Positions 36,986 through 50,254 of a DNA stretch of 64,000 bases are shown piece after piece. A program made the translations under genes and the position numbers. Every line of letters begins with the position of its first letter. Positions within the stretch are counted from its first letter, which is position 1. Source of the stretch: Limanda limanda (Eukaryota; Chordata; Actinopteri; Pleuronectiformes; Pleuronectidae). Location: NCBI RefSeq assembly GCF_963576545.1, contig NW_026870425.1, forward strand, positions 186,001-250,000, given 5' to 3'. The notes under the pieces were generated by a model, which made no database searches, was not told where the DNA came from, and worked only from the letters and a program-made list of their open reading frames with translations.

Positions 36986-37142
36986 CAAGTCTCTCCGACC
37001 TTCACAAAAAAAGTTATTCAAGAATATCTCTTTCTCCTATGTGCTTTCATCCCTAACCCTAACCCTTCCGAAAGTCGGAGAAGCTCAAGGATGGTACCGA
37101 TCGATGCGCGCTACCCCATTTAGTGGGGGTAGAGCCTACTTG
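36986..37142 (+). repeat. Short A monomer (157 bp), telomere motif with three tracts
   Basis: One CCCTAA unit is missing (motif at 37051-37065 is (CCCTAA)2CCC), consistent with slippage. The minus strand keeps three GGG tracts, too few for a one-molecule G-quadruplex. Confidence 0.95.
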
Positions 37143-38585
37143 CAAGTCTCTCCGACCTTCACAAAAAAAGTTATTCAAGAATATCTCCTCAGATTTGGGG
37201 GAATTTCGTCGGTCGACCTCTTCCGAAGGTCGTACAAGCTCGGGGATGGTACCAATCGATCCGCAGGACCCAAATTAGTCCAGATGCAACCACTTTCCAA
37301 GTCTCTCCGACCTTCACAAAAAAAGTTATTCAAGAATATCTCTTTCTCCTATGTGCTTTCATCCCTAACCCTAACCCTAACCCTTCCGAAAGTCGGAGAA
37401 GCTCGGGGATGGTACCGATCGATGCGCGCTACCCCATTTAGTGGGGGTAGAGCCTACTTGCAAGTCTCTCCGACCTTCACAAAAAAAGTTATTCAAGAAT
37501 ATCTCTTTCTCCTATGTGCTTTCATCCCTAACCCTAACCCTAACCCTTCCGAAAGTCGGAGAAGCTCAAGGATGGTACCGATCGATGCGCGCTACCCCAT
37601 TTAGTGGGGGTAGAGCCTACTTGCAAGTCTCTCCGACCTTCACAAAAAAAGTTATTCAAGAATATCTCTTTCTCCTATGTGCTTTCATCCCTAACCCTAA
37701 CCCTAACCCTTCCGAAAGTCGGAGAAGCTCGGGGATGGTACCGATCGATGCGCGCTACCCCATTTAGTGGGGGTAGAGCCTACTTGCAAGTCTCTCCGAC
37801 CTTCACAAAAAAAGTTATTCAAGAATATCTCCTCAGATTTGGGGGAATTTCGTCGGTCGACCTCTTCCGAAGGTCGTACAAGCTCGGGGATGGTACCAAT
37901 CGATCCGCAGGACCCAAATTAGTCCAGATGCAACCACTTTTCAAGTCTCTCCGACCTTCACAAAAAAAGTTATTCAAGAATATCTCTTTCTCCTATGTGC
38001 TTTCATCCCTAACCCTAACCCTAACCCTTCCGAAAGTCGGAGAAGCTCGGGGATGGTACCGATCGATGCGCGCTACCCCATTTAGTGGGGGTAGAGCCTA
38101 CTTGCAAGTCTCTCTGACCTTCACAAAAAAAGTTATTCAAGAATATCTCTTTCTCCTATGTGCTTTCATCCCTAACCCTAACCCTAACCCTTCCGAAAGT
38201 CGGAGAAGCTCAAGGATGGTACTGATCGATGCGCGCTACCCCATTTAGTGGGGGTAGAGCCTACTTGCAAGTCTCTCCGACCTTCACAAAAAAAGTTATT
38301 CAAGAATATCTCCTCAGATTTGGGGGAATTTCGTCGGTCGACCTCTTCCGAAGGTCGTACAAGCTCGGGGATGGTACCAATCGATCCGCAGGACCCAAAT
38401 TAGTCCAGATGCAACCACTTTCCAAGTCTCTCCGACCTTCACAAAAAAAGTTATTCAAGAATATCTCTTTCTCCTATGTGCTTTCATCCCTAACCCTAAC
38501 CCTAACCCTTCCGAAAGTCGGAGAAGCTCGGGGATGGTACCGATCGATGCGCGCTACCCCATTTAGTGGGGGTAGAGCCTACTTG

Positions 38586-40185
38586 CAAGTCTCTCCGACC
38601 TTCACAAAAAAAGTTATTCAAGAATATCTCTTTCTCCTATGTGCTTTCATCCCTAACCCTAACCCTAACCCTTCCGAAAGTCGGAGAAGCTCAAGGATGG
38701 TACCGATCGATGCGCGCTACCCCATTTAGTGGGGGTAGAGCCTACTTGCAAGTCTCTCCGACCTTCACAAAAAAAGTTATTCAAGAATATCTCTTTCTCC
38801 TATGTGCTTTCATCCCTAACCCTAACCCTAACCCTTCCGAAAGTCGGAGAAGCTCGGGGATGGTACCGATCGATGCGCGCTACCCCATTTAGTGGGGGTA
38901 GAGCCTACTTGCAAGTCTCTCCGACCTTCACAAAAAAAGTTATTCAAGAATATCTCCTCAGATTTGGGGGAATTTCGTCGGTCGACCTCTTCCGAAGGTC
39001 GTACAAGCTCGGGGATGGTACCAATCGATCCGCAGGACCCAAATTAGTCCAGATGCAACCACTTTTCAAGTCTCTCCGACCTTCACAAAAAAAGTTATTC
39101 AAGAATATCTCTTTCTCCTATGTGCTTTCATCCCTAACCCTAACCCTAACCCTTCCGAAAGTCGGAGAAGCTCGGGGATGGTACCGATCGATGCGCGCTA
39201 CCCCATTTAGTGGGGGTAGAGCCTACTTGCAAGTCTCTCTGACCTTCACAAAAAAAGTTATTCAAGAATATCTCTTTCTCCTATGTGCTTTCATCCCTAA
39301 CCCTAACCCTAACCCTTCCGAAAGTCGGAGAAGCTCAAGGATGGTACTGATCGATGCGCGCTACCCCATTTAGTGGGGGTAGAGCCTACTTGCAAGTCTC
39401 TCCGACCTTCACAAAAAAAGTTATTCAAGAATATCTCCTCAGATTTGGGGGAATTTCGTCGGTCGACCTCTTCCGAAGGTCGTACAAGCTCGGGGATGGT
39501 ACCAATCGATCTGCAGGACCCAAATTAGTCCAGATGCAACCACTTTCCAAGTCTCTCCGACCTTCACAAAAAAAGTTATTCAAGAATATCTCTTTCTCCT
39601 ATGTGCTTTCATCCCTAACCCTAACCCTAACCCATCCGAAAGTCGGAGAAGCTCAAGGATGGTACCGATCGATGCGCGCTACCCCATTTAGTGGGGGTAG
39701 AGCCTACTTGCAAGTCTCTCCGACCTTCACAAAAAAAGTTATTCAAGAATATCTCTTTCTCCTATGTGCTTTCATCCCTAACCCTAACCCTAACCCATCC
39801 GAAAGTCGGAGAAGCTCAAGGATGGTACCGATCGATGCGCGCTACCCCATTTAGTGGGGGTAGAGCCTACTTGCAAGTCTCTCCGACCTTCACAAAAAAA
39901 GTTATTCAAGAATATCTCCTCAGATTTGGGGGAATTTCGTCGGTCGACCTCTTCCGAAGGTCGTACAAGCTCGGGGATGGTACCAATCGATCCGCAGGAC
40001 CCAAATTAGTCCAGATGCAACCACTTTCCAAGTCTCTCCGACCTTCACAAAAAAAGTTATTCAAGAATATCTCTTTCTCCTATGTGCTTTCATCCCTAAC
40101 CCTAACCCTTCCGAAAGTCGGAGAAGCTCGGGGATGGTACCGATCGATGCGCGCTACCCCATTTAGTGGGGGTAGAGCCTACTTG
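38586..40185 (+). repeat. 1,600-bp sub-repeat within HOR III, copy 1
   Basis: Ten monomers, seven A and three B: A 38586, A 38749, B 38912, A 39067, A 39230, B 39393, A 39548, A 39711, B 39874, A 40029. The last A is the 157-bp form. The copy at 40186-41785 follows directly; the same pair lies at 44821-46420 and 46421-48020 in HOR III copy 2. The preceding 37461-38585 is the same unit lacking 475 bp (one A, one B and a short A). Confidence 0.92.
40029..40185 (+). repeat. Short A monomer (157 bp)
   Basis: Lacks one CCCTAA unit, as at 36986; followed by a normal A. Confidence 0.95.
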
Positions 40186-41785
40186 CAAGTCTCTCCGACC
40201 TTCACAAAAAAAGTTATTCAAGAATATCTCTTTCTCCTATGTGCTTTCATCCCTAACCCTAACCCTAACCCTTCCGAAAGTCGGAGAAGCTCAAGGATGG
40301 TACCGATCGATGCGCGCTACCCCATTTAGTGGGGGTAGAGCCTACTTGCAAGTCTCTCCGACCTTCACAAAAAAAGTTATTCAAGAATATCTCTTTCTCC
40401 TATGTGCTTTCATCCCTAACCCTAACCCTAACCCTTCCGAAAGTCGGAGAAGCTCGGGGATGGTACCGATCGATGCGCGCTACCCCATTTAGTGGGGGTA
40501 GAGCCTACTTGCAAGTCTCTCCGACCTTCACAAAAAAAGTTATTCAAGAATATCTCCTCAGATTTGGGGGAATTTCGTCGGTCGACCTCTTCCGAAGGTC
40601 GTACAAGCTCGGGGATGGTACCAATCGATCCGCAGGACCCAAATTAGTCCAGATGCAACCACTTTTCAAGTCTCTCCGACCTTCACAAAAAAAGTTATTC
40701 AAGAATATCTCTTTCTCCTATGTGCTTTCATCCCTAACCCTAACCCTAACCCTTCCGAAAGTCGGAGAAGCTCGGGGATGGTACCGATCGATGCGCGCTA
40801 CCCCATTTAGTGGGGGTAGAGCCTACTTGCAAGTCTCTCTGACCTTCACAAAAAAAGTTATTCAAGAATATCTCTTTCTCCTATGTGCTTTCATCCCTAA
40901 CCCTAACCCTAACCCTTCCGAAAGTCGGAGAAGCTCAAGGATGGTACTGATCGATGCGCGCTACCCCATTTAGTGGGGGTAGAGCCTACTTGCAAGTCTC
41001 TCCGACCTTCACAAAAAAAGTTATTCAAGAATATCTCCTCAGATTTGGGGGAATTTCGTCGGTCGACCTCTTCCGAAGGTCGTACAAGCTCGGGGATGGT
41101 ACCAATCGATCTGCAGGACCCAAATTAGTCCAGATGCAACCACTTTCCAAGTCTCTCCGACCTTCACAAAAAAAGTTATTCAAGAATATCTCTTTCTCCT
41201 ATGTGCTTTCATCCCTAACCCTAACCCTAACCCATCCGAAAGTCGGAGAAGCTCAAGGATGGTACCGATCGATGCGCGCTACCCCATTTAGTGGGGGTAG
41301 AGCCTACTTGCAAGTCTCTCCGACCTTCACAAAAAAAGTTATTCAAGAATATCTCTTTCTCCTATGTGCTTTCATCCCTAACCCTAACCCTAACCCATCC
41401 GAAAGTCGGAGAAGCTCAAGGATGGTACCGATCGATGCGCGCTACCCCATTTAGTGGGGGTAGAGCCTACTTGCAAGTCTCTCCGACCTTCACAAAAAAA
41501 GTTATTCAAGAATATCTCCTCAGATTTGGGGGAATTTCGTCGGTCGACCTCTTCCGAAGGTCGTACAAGCTCGGGGATGGTACCAATCGATCCGCAGGAC
41601 CCAAATTAGTCCAGATGCAACCACTTTCCAAGTCTCTCCGACCTTCACAAAAAAAGTTATTCAAGAATATCTCTTTCTCCTATGTGCTTTCATCCCTAAC
41701 CCTAACCCTTCCGAAAGTCGGAGAAGCTCGGGGATGGTACCGATCGATGCGCGCTACCCCATTTAGTGGGGGTAGAGCCTACTTG
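40186..41785 (+). repeat. 1,600-bp sub-repeat within HOR III, copy 2
   Basis: Monomers 40186, 40349, B 40512, 40667, 40830, B 40993, 41148, 41311, B 41474 and the short A 41629 repeat the preceding 1,600 bp with the same markers (CTTTTCAAG, CTCTCTGACC, GGTACTGATC, CTGCAG, CCCATCCG). Confidence 0.92.
41629..41785 (+). repeat. Short A monomer (157 bp)
   Basis: Lacks one CCCTAA unit; it is the 1,600-bp-shifted counterpart of the A at 40029. Confidence 0.95.
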
Positions 41786-42747
41786 CAAGTCTCTCCGACC
41801 TTCACAAAAAAAGTTATTCAAGAATATCTCTTTCTCCTATGTGCTTTCATCCCTAACCCTAACCCTAACCCTTCCGAAAGTCGGAGAAGCTCAAGGATGG
41901 TACCGATCGATGCGCGCTACCCCATTTAGTGGGGGTAGAGCCTACTTGCAAGTCTCTCCGACCTTCACAAAAAAAGTTATTCAAGAATATCTCCTCAGAT
42001 TTGGGGGAATTTCGTCGGTCGACCTCTTCCGAAGGTCGTACAAGCTCGGGGATGGTACCAATCGATCCGCAGGACCCAAATTAGTCCAGATGCAACCACT
42101 TTCCAAGTCTCTCCGACCTTCACAAAAAAAGTTATTCAAGAATATCTCTTTCTCCTATGTGCTTTCATCCCTAACCCTAACCCTAACCCTTCCGAAAGTC
42201 GGAGAAGCTCAAGGATGGTACCGATCGATGCGCGCTACCCCATTTAGTGGGGGTAGAGCCTACTTGCAAGTCTCTCCGACCTTCACAAAAAAAGTTATTC
42301 AAGAATATCTCTTTCTCCTATGTGCTTTCATCCCTAACCCTAACCCTAACCCTTCCGAAAGTCGGAGAAGCTCAAGGATGGTACTGATCGATGCGCGCTA
42401 CCCCATTTAGTGGGGGTAGAGCCTACTTGCAAGTCTCTCCGACCTTCACAAAAAAAGTTATTCAAGAATATCTCCTCAGATTTGGGGGAATTTCGTCGGT
42501 CGACCTCTTCCGAAGGTCGTACAAGCTCGGGGATGGTACCAATCGATCTGCAGGACCCAAATTAGTCCAGATGCAACCACTTTCCAAGTCTCTCCGACCT
42601 TCAAAAAAAAAGTTATTCAAGAATATCTCTTTCTCCTATGTGCTTTCATCCCTAACCCTAACCCTAACCCTTCCGAAAGTCGGAGAAGCTCAAGGATGGT
42701 ACCGATCGATGCGCGCTACCCCATTTAGTGGGGGTAGAGCCTACTTG

Positions 42748-43057
42748 CAAGTCTCTCCGACCTTCACAAAAAAAGTTATTCAAGAATATCTCCTCAGATT
42801 TGGGGGAATTTCGTCGGTCGACCTCTTCCAAAGGTCGTACAAGCTCGGGGATGGTACCAATCGATCCGCAGGACCCAAATTAGTCCAGATGCAACCACTT
42901 TCCAAGTCTCTCCGACCTTCACAAAAAAAGTTATTCAAGAATATCTCCTCAGATTTGGGGGAATTTCGTCGGTCGACCTCTTCCGAAGGTCGTACAAGCT
43001 CGGGGATGGTACCAATCGATCCGCAGGACCCAAATTAGTCCAGATGCAACCACTTTC
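42748..43057 (+). repeat. B-B tandem pair 3
   Basis: B monomers 42748 (CTTCCAAAGG) and 42903; the HOR III copy 2 counterpart of the pair at 36513. Confidence 0.95.
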
Positions 43058-43220
43058 CAAGTCTCTCCGACCTTCACAAAAAAAGTTATTCAAGAATATC
43101 TCTTTCTCCTATGTGCTTTCATCCCTAACCCTAACCCTAACCCTTCCGAAAGTTGGAGAAGCTCGGGGATGGTACCGATCGATGCGCGCTACCCCATTTA
43201 GTGGGGGTAGAGCCTACTTG

Positions 43221-43377
43221 CAAGTCTCTCCGACCTTCACAAAAAAAGTTATTCAAGAATATCTCTTTCTCCTATGTGCTTTCATCCCTAACCCTAACCC
43301 TTCCGAAAGTCGGAGAAGCTCAAGGATGGTACCGATCGATGCGCGCTACCCCATTTAGTGGGGGTAGAGCCTACTTG
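43221..43377 (+). repeat. Short A monomer (157 bp)
   Basis: Lacks one CCCTAA unit; HOR III copy 2 counterpart of the A at 36986. Confidence 0.95.
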
Positions 43378-46263
43378 CAAGTCTCTCCGACCTTCACAAA
43401 AAAAGTTATTCAAGAATATCTCCTCAGATTTGGGGGAATTTCGTCGGTCGACCTCTTCCGAAGGTCGTACAAGCTCGGGGATGGTACCAATCGATCCGCA
43501 GGACCCAAATTAGTCCAGATGCAACCACTTTCCAAGTCTCTCCGACCTTCACAAAAAAAGTTATTCAAGAATATCTCTTTCTCCTATGTGCTTTCATCCC
43601 TAACCCTAACCCTAACCCTTCCGAAAGTCGGAGAAGCTCGGGGATGGTACCGATCGATGCGCGCTACCCCATTTAGTGGGGGTAGAGCCTACTTGCAAGT
43701 CTCTCCGACCTTCACAAAAAAAGTTATTCAAGAATATCTCTTTCTCCTATGTGCTTTCATCCCTAACCCTAACCCTAACCCTTCCGAAAGTCGGAGAAGC
43801 TCAAGGATGGTACCGATCGATGCGCGCTACCCCATTTAGTGGGGGTAGAGCCTACTTGCAAGTCTCTCCGACCTTCACAAAAAAAGTTATTCAAGAATAT
43901 CTCTTTCTCCTATGTGCTTTCATCCCTAACCCTAACCCTAACCCTTCCGAAAGTCGGAGAAGCTCGGGGATGGTACCGATCGATGCGCGCTACCCCATTT
44001 AGTGGGGGTAGAGCCTACTTGCAAGTCTCTCCGACCTTCACAAAAAAAGTTATTCAAGAATATCTCCTCAGATTTGGGGGAATTTCGTCGGTCGACCTCT
44101 TCCGAAGGTCGTACAAGCTCGGGGATGGTACCAATCGATCCGCAGGACCCAAATTAGTCCAGATGCAACCACTTTTCAAGTCTCTCCGACCTTCACAAAA
44201 AAAGTTATTCAAGAATATCTCTTTCTCCTATGTGCTTTCATCCCTAACCCTAACCCTAACCCTTCCGAAAGTCGGAGAAGCTCGGGGATGGTACCGATCG
44301 ATGCGCGCTACCCCATTTAGTGGGGGTAGAGCCTACTTGCAAGTCTCTCTGACCTTCACAAAAAAAGTTATTCAAGAATATCTCTTTCTCCTATGTGCTT
44401 TCATCCCTAACCCTAACCCTAACCCTTCCGAAAGTCGGAGAAGCTCAAGGATGGTACTGATCGATGCGCGCTACCCCATTTAGTGGGGGTAGAGCCTACT
44501 TGCAAGTCTCTCCGACCTTCACAAAAAAAGTTATTCAAGAATATCTCCTCAGATTTGGGGGAATTTCGTCGGTCGACCTCTTCCGAAGGTCGTACAAGCT
44601 CGGGGATGGTACCAATCGATCCGCAGGACCCAAATTAGTCCAGATGCAACCACTTTCCAAGTCTCTCCGACCTTCACAAAAAAAGTTATTCAAGAATATC
44701 TCTTTCTCCTATGTGCTTTCATCCCTAACCCTAACCCTAACCCTTCCGAAAGTCGGAGAAGCTCGGGGATGGTACCGATCGATGCGCGCTACCCCATTTA
44801 GTGGGGGTAGAGCCTACTTGCAAGTCTCTCCGACCTTCACAAAAAAAGTTATTCAAGAATATCTCTTTCTCCTATGTGCTTTCATCCCTAACCCTAACCC
44901 TAACCCTTCCGAAAGTCGGAGAAGCTCAAGGATGGTACCGATCGATGCGCGCTACCCCATTTAGTGGGGGTAGAGCCTACTTGCAAGTCTCTCCGACCTT
45001 CACAAAAAAAGTTATTCAAGAATATCTCTTTCTCCTATGTGCTTTCATCCCTAACCCTAACCCTAACCCTTCCGAAAGTCGGAGAAGCTCGGGGATGGTA
45101 CCGATCGATGCGCGCTACCCCATTTAGTGGGGGTAGAGCCTACTTGCAAGTCTCTCCGACCTTCACAAAAAAAGTTATTCAAGAATATCTCCTCAGATTT
45201 GGGGGAATTTCGTCGGTCGACCTCTTCCGAAGGTCGTACAAGCTCGGGGATGGTACCAATCGATCCGCAGGACCCAAATTAGTCCAGATGCAACCACTTT
45301 TCAAGTCTCTCCGACCTTCACAAAAAAAGTTATTCAAGAATATCTCTTTCTCCTATGTGCTTTCATCCCTAACCCTAACCCTAACCCTTCCGAAAGTCGG
45401 AGAAGCTCGGGGATGGTACCGATCGATGCGCGCTACCCCATTTAGTGGGGGTAGAGCCTACTTGCAAGTCTCTCTGACCTTCACAAAAAAAGTTATTCAA
45501 GAATATCTCTTTCTCCTATGTGCTTTCATCCCTAACCCTAACCCTAACCCTTCCGAAAGTCGGAGAAGCTCAAGGATGGTACTGATCGATGCGCGCTACC
45601 CCATTTAGTGGGGGTAGAGCCTACTTGCAAGTCTCTCCGACCTTCACAAAAAAAGTTATTCAAGAATATCTCCTCAGATTTGGGGGAATTTCGTCGGTCG
45701 ACCTCTTCCGAAGGTCGTACAAGCTCGGGGATGGTACCAATCGATCTGCAGGACCCAAATTAGTCCAGATGCAACCACTTTCCAAGTCTCTCCGACCTTC
45801 ACAAAAAAAGTTATTCAAGAATATCTCTTTCTCCTATGTGCTTTCATCCCTAACCCTAACCCTAACCCATCCGAAAGTCGGAGAAGCTCAAGGATGGTAC
45901 CGATCGATGCGCGCTACCCCATTTAGTGGGGGTAGAGCCTACTTGCAAGTCTCTCCGACCTTCACAAAAAAAGTTATTCAAGAATATCTCTTTCTCCTAT
46001 GTGCTTTCATCCCTAACCCTAACCCTAACCCATCCGAAAGTCGGAGAAGCTCAAGGATGGTACCGATCGATGCGCGCTACCCCATTTAGTGGGGGTAGAG
46101 CCTACTTGCAAGTCTCTCCGACCTTCACAAAAAAAGTTATTCAAGAATATCTCCTCAGATTTGGGGGAATTTCGTCGGTCGACCTCTTCCGAAGGTCGTA
46201 CAAGCTCGGGGATGGTACCAATCGATCCGCAGGACCCAAATTAGTCCAGATGCAACCACTTTC

Positions 46264-46420
46264 CAAGTCTCTCCGACCTTCACAAAAAAAGTTATTCAAG
46301 AATATCTCTTTCTCCTATGTGCTTTCATCCCTAACCCTAACCCTTCCGAAAGTCGGAGAAGCTCGGGGATGGTACCGATCGATGCGCGCTACCCCATTTA
46401 GTGGGGGTAGAGCCTACTTG
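46264..46420 (+). repeat. Short A monomer (157 bp)
   Basis: Lacks one CCCTAA unit; HOR III copy 2 counterpart of the A at 40029. Confidence 0.95.
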
Positions 46421-47863
46421 CAAGTCTCTCCGACCTTCACAAAAAAAGTTATTCAAGAATATCTCTTTCTCCTATGTGCTTTCATCCCTAACCCTAACCC
46501 TAACCCTTCCGAAAGTCGGAGAAGCTCAAGGATGGTACCGATCGATGCGCGCTACCCCATTTAGTGGGGGTAGAGCCTACTTGCAAGTCTCTCCGACCTT
46601 CACAAAAAAAGTTATTCAAGAATATCTCTTTCTCCTATGTGCTTTCATCCCTAACCCTAACCCTAACCCTTCCGAAAGTCGGAGAAGCTCGGGGATGGTA
46701 CCGATCGATGCGCGCTACCCCATTTAGTGGGGGTAGAGCCTACTTGCAAGTCTCTCCGACCTTCACAAAAAAAGTTATTCAAGAATATCTCCTCAGATTT
46801 GGGGGAATTTCGTCGGTCGACCTCTTCCGAAGGTCGTACAAGCTCGGGGATGGTACCAATCGATCCGCAGGACCCAAATTAGTCCAGATGCAACCACTTT
46901 TCAAGTCTCTCCGACCTTCACAAAAAAAGTTATTCAAGAATATCTCTTTCTCCTATGTGCTTTCATCCCTAACCCTAACCCTAACCCTTCCGAAAGTCGG
47001 AGAAGCTCGGGGATGGTACCGATCGATGCGCGCTACCCCATTTAGTGGGGGTAGAGCCTACTTGCAAGTCTCTCTGACCTTCACAAAAAAAGTTATTCAA
47101 GAATATCTCTTTCTCCTATGTGCTTTCATCCCTAACCCTAACCCTAACCCTTCCGAAAGTCGGAGAAGCTCAAGGATGGTACTGATCGATGCGCGCTACC
47201 CCATTTAGTGGGGGTAGAGCCTACTTGCAAGTCTCTCCGACCTTCACAAAAAAAGTTATTCAAGAATATCTCCTCAGATTTGGGGGAATTTCGTCGGTCG
47301 ACCTCTTCCGAAGGTCGTACAAGCTCGGGGATGGTACCAATCGATCTGCAGGACCCAAATTAGTCCAGATGCAACCACTTTCCAAGTCTCTCCGACCTTC
47401 ACAAAAAAAGTTATTCAAGAATATCTCTTTCTCCTATGTGCTTTCATCCCTAACCCTAACCCTAACCCATCCGAAAGTCGGAGAAGCTCAAGGATGGTAC
47501 CGATCGATGCGCGCTACCCCATTTAGTGGGGGTAGAGCCTACTTGCAAGTCTCTCCGACCTTCACAAAAAAAGTTATTCAAGAATATCTCTTTCTCCTAT
47601 GTGCTTTCATCCCTAACCCTAACCCTAACCCATCCGAAAGTCGGAGAAGCTCAAGGATGGTACCGATCGATGCGCGCTACCCCATTTAGTGGGGGTAGAG
47701 CCTACTTGCAAGTCTCTCCGACCTTCACAAAAAAAGTTATTCAAGAATATCTCCTCAGATTTGGGGGAATTTCGTCGGTCGACCTCTTCCGAAGGTCGTA
47801 CAAGCTCGGGGATGGTACCAATCGATCCGCAGGACCCAAATTAGTCCAGATGCAACCACTTTC

Positions 47864-48020
47864 CAAGTCTCTCCGACCTTCACAAAAAAAGTTATTCAAG
47901 AATATCTCTTTCTCCTATGTGCTTTCATCCCTAACCCTAACCCTTCCGAAAGTCGGAGAAGCTCGGGGATGGTACCGATCGATGCGCGCTACCCCATTTA
48001 GTGGGGGTAGAGCCTACTTG
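47864..48020 (+). repeat. Short A monomer (157 bp)
   Basis: Lacks one CCCTAA unit; HOR III copy 2 counterpart of the A at 41629, and also part of HOR IV copy 1. Confidence 0.95.
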
Positions 48021-48664
48021 CAAGTCTCTCCGACCTTCACAAAAAAAGTTATTCAAGAATATCTCTTTCTCCTATGTGCTTTCATCCCTAACCCTAACCC
48101 TAACCCTTCCGAAAGTCGGAGAAGCTCAAGGATGGTACCGATCGATGCGCGCTACCCCATTTAGTGGGGGTAGAGCCTACTTGCAAGTCTCTCCGACCTT
48201 CACAAAAAAAGTTATTCAAGAATATCTCTTTCTCCTATGTGCTTTCATCCCTAACCCTAACCCTAACCCTTCCGAAAGTCGGAGAAGCTCAAGGATGGTA
48301 CTGATCGATGCGCGCTACCCCATTTAGTGGGGGTAGAGCCTACTTGCAAGTCTCTCCGACCTTCACAAAAAAAGTTATTCAAGAATATCTCCTCAGATTT
48401 GGGGGAATTTCGTCGGTCGACCTCTTCCGAAGGTCGTACAAGCTCGGGGATGGTACCAATCGATCTGCAGGACCCAAATTAGTCCAGATGCAACCACTTT
48501 CCAAGTCTCTCCGACCTTCACAAAAAAAGTTATTCAAGAATATCTCTTTCTCCTATGTGCTTTCATCCCTAACCCTAACCCTAACCCTTCCGAAAGTCGG
48601 AGAAGCTCAAGGATGGTACCGATCGATGTGCGCTACCCCATTTAGTGGGGGTAGAGCCTACTTG

Positions 48665-48974
48665 CAAGTCTCTCCGACCTTCACAAAAAAAGTTATTCAA
48701 GAATATCTCCTCAGATTTGGGGGAATTTCGTCGGTCGACCTCTTCCAAAGGTCGTACAAGCTCGGGGATGGTACCAATCGATCCGCAGGACCCAAATTAG
48801 TCCAGATGCAACCACTTTCCAAGTCTCTCCGACCTTCACAAAAAAAGTTATTCAAGAATATCTCCTCAGATTTGGGGGAATTTCGTCGGTCGACCTCTTC
48901 CGAAGGTCGTACAAGCTCGGGGATGGTACCAATCGATCCGCAGGACCCAAATTAGTCCAGATGCAACCACTTTC
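48665..48974 (+). repeat. B-B tandem pair 4
   Basis: B monomers 48665 (CTTCCAAAGG) and 48820, in HOR IV copy 1. Confidence 0.95.
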
Positions 48975-50254
48975 CAAGTCTCTCCGACCTTCACAAAAAA
49001 AGTTATTCAAGAATATCTCTTTCTCCTATGTGCTTTCATCCCTAACCCTAACCCTAACCCATCCGAAAGTTGGAGAAGCTCGGGGATGGTACCGATCGAT
49101 GCGCGCTACCCCATTTAGTGGGGGTAGAGCCTACTTGCAAGTCTCTCCGACCTTCACAAAAAAAGTTATTCAAGAATATCTCTTTCTCCTATGTGCTTTC
49201 ATCCCTAACCCTAACCCTAACCCTTCCGAAAGTCGGAGAAGCTCAAGGATGGTACCGATCGATGTGCGCTACCCCATTTAGTGGGGGTAGAGCCTACTTG
49301 CAAGTCTCTCCGACCTTCACAAAAAAAGTTATTCAAGAATATCTCCTCAGATTTGGGGGAATTTCGTCGGTCGACCTCTTCCGAAGGTCGTACAAGCTCG
49401 GGGATGGTACCAATCGATCCGCAGGACCCAAATTAGTCCAGATGCAACCACTTTCCAAGTCTCTCCGACCTTCACAAAAAAAGTTATTCAAGAATATCTC
49501 TTTCTCCTATGTGCTTTCATCCCTAACCCTAACCCTAACCCTTCCGAAAGTCGGAGAAGCTCAAGGATGGTACTGATCGATGCGCGCTACCCCATTTAGT
49601 GGGGGTAGAGCCTACTTGCAAGTCTCTCCGACCTTCACAAAAAAAGTTATTCAAGAATATCTCCTCAGATTTGGGGGAATTTCGTCGGTCGACCTCTTCC
49701 GAAGGTCGTACAAGCTCGGGGATGGTACCAATCGATCTGCAGGACCCAAATTAGTCCAGATGCAACCACTTTCCAAGTCTCTCCGACCTTCACAAAAAAA
49801 GTTATTCAAGAATATCTCTTTCTCCTATGTGCTTTCATCCCTAACCCTAACCCTAACCCATCCGAAAGTCGGAGAAGCTCAAGGATGGTACCGATCGATG
49901 CGCGCTACCCCATTTAGTGGGGGTAGAGCCTACTTGCAAGTCTCTCCGACCTTCACAAAAAAAGTTATTCAAGAATATCTCTTTCTCCTATGTGCTTTCA
50001 TCCCTAACCCTAACCCTAACCCATCCGAAAGTCGGAGAAGCTCAAGGATGGTACCGATCGATGCGCGCTACCCCATTTAGTGGGGGTAGAGCCTACTTGC
50101 AAGTCTCTCCGACCTTCACAAAAAAAGTTATTCAAGAATATCTCCTCAGATTTGGGGGAATTTCGTCGGTCGACCTCTTCCGAAGGTCGTACAAGCTCGG
50201 GGATGGTACCAATCGATCCGCAGGACCCAAATTAGTCCAGATGCAACCACTTTC

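Larger units (their letters stand above)
35551..41785 (+). repeat. HOR III copy 1 (6,235 bp, 26 A plus 13 B)
   Basis: Order: AB, A2B, AB, B, A2B, A3B, A2B, A3B, A2B, A2B, A3B, A2B, A2B, A. B monomers start at 35714, 36195, 36513, 36668, 37143, 37787, 38268, 38912, 39393, 39874, 40512, 40993 and 41474. Thirty-nine monomers would be 6,253 bp; three A monomers (36986, 40029, 41629) each lack 6 bp, giving 6,235. The unit contains nested repeats of 1,125 bp (37461-38585) and 1,600 bp (38586-40185 and 40186-41785). Confidence 0.95.
41786..48020 (+). repeat. HOR III copy 2 (6,235 bp)
   Basis: This copy has the same 39 monomers, the same three 6-bp deletions (43221, 46264, 47864) and the same markers as copy 1. 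Translated frames and marker bases I compared are all the same; I found no difference by eye. Homology to copy 1 runs slightly beyond both ends, from the tail of the A at 35388 to the A at 48021. Such identity over 6 kb means either a very recent duplication or an assembly duplication. Confidence 0.94.
47228..49618 (+). repeat. HOR IV copy 1 (2,391 bp, nine A plus six B)
   Basis: Order: B, A2B, A3B, AB, B, A2B, A. B monomers start at 47228, 47709, 48347, 48665, 48820 and 49301. One A (47864) lacks 6 bp. The first 793 bp also belong to HOR III copy 2, so HOR IV grew out of the HOR III end. The A at 48975 is unusual in carrying both CCCATCCG and AAAGTTGG. Confidence 0.93.
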
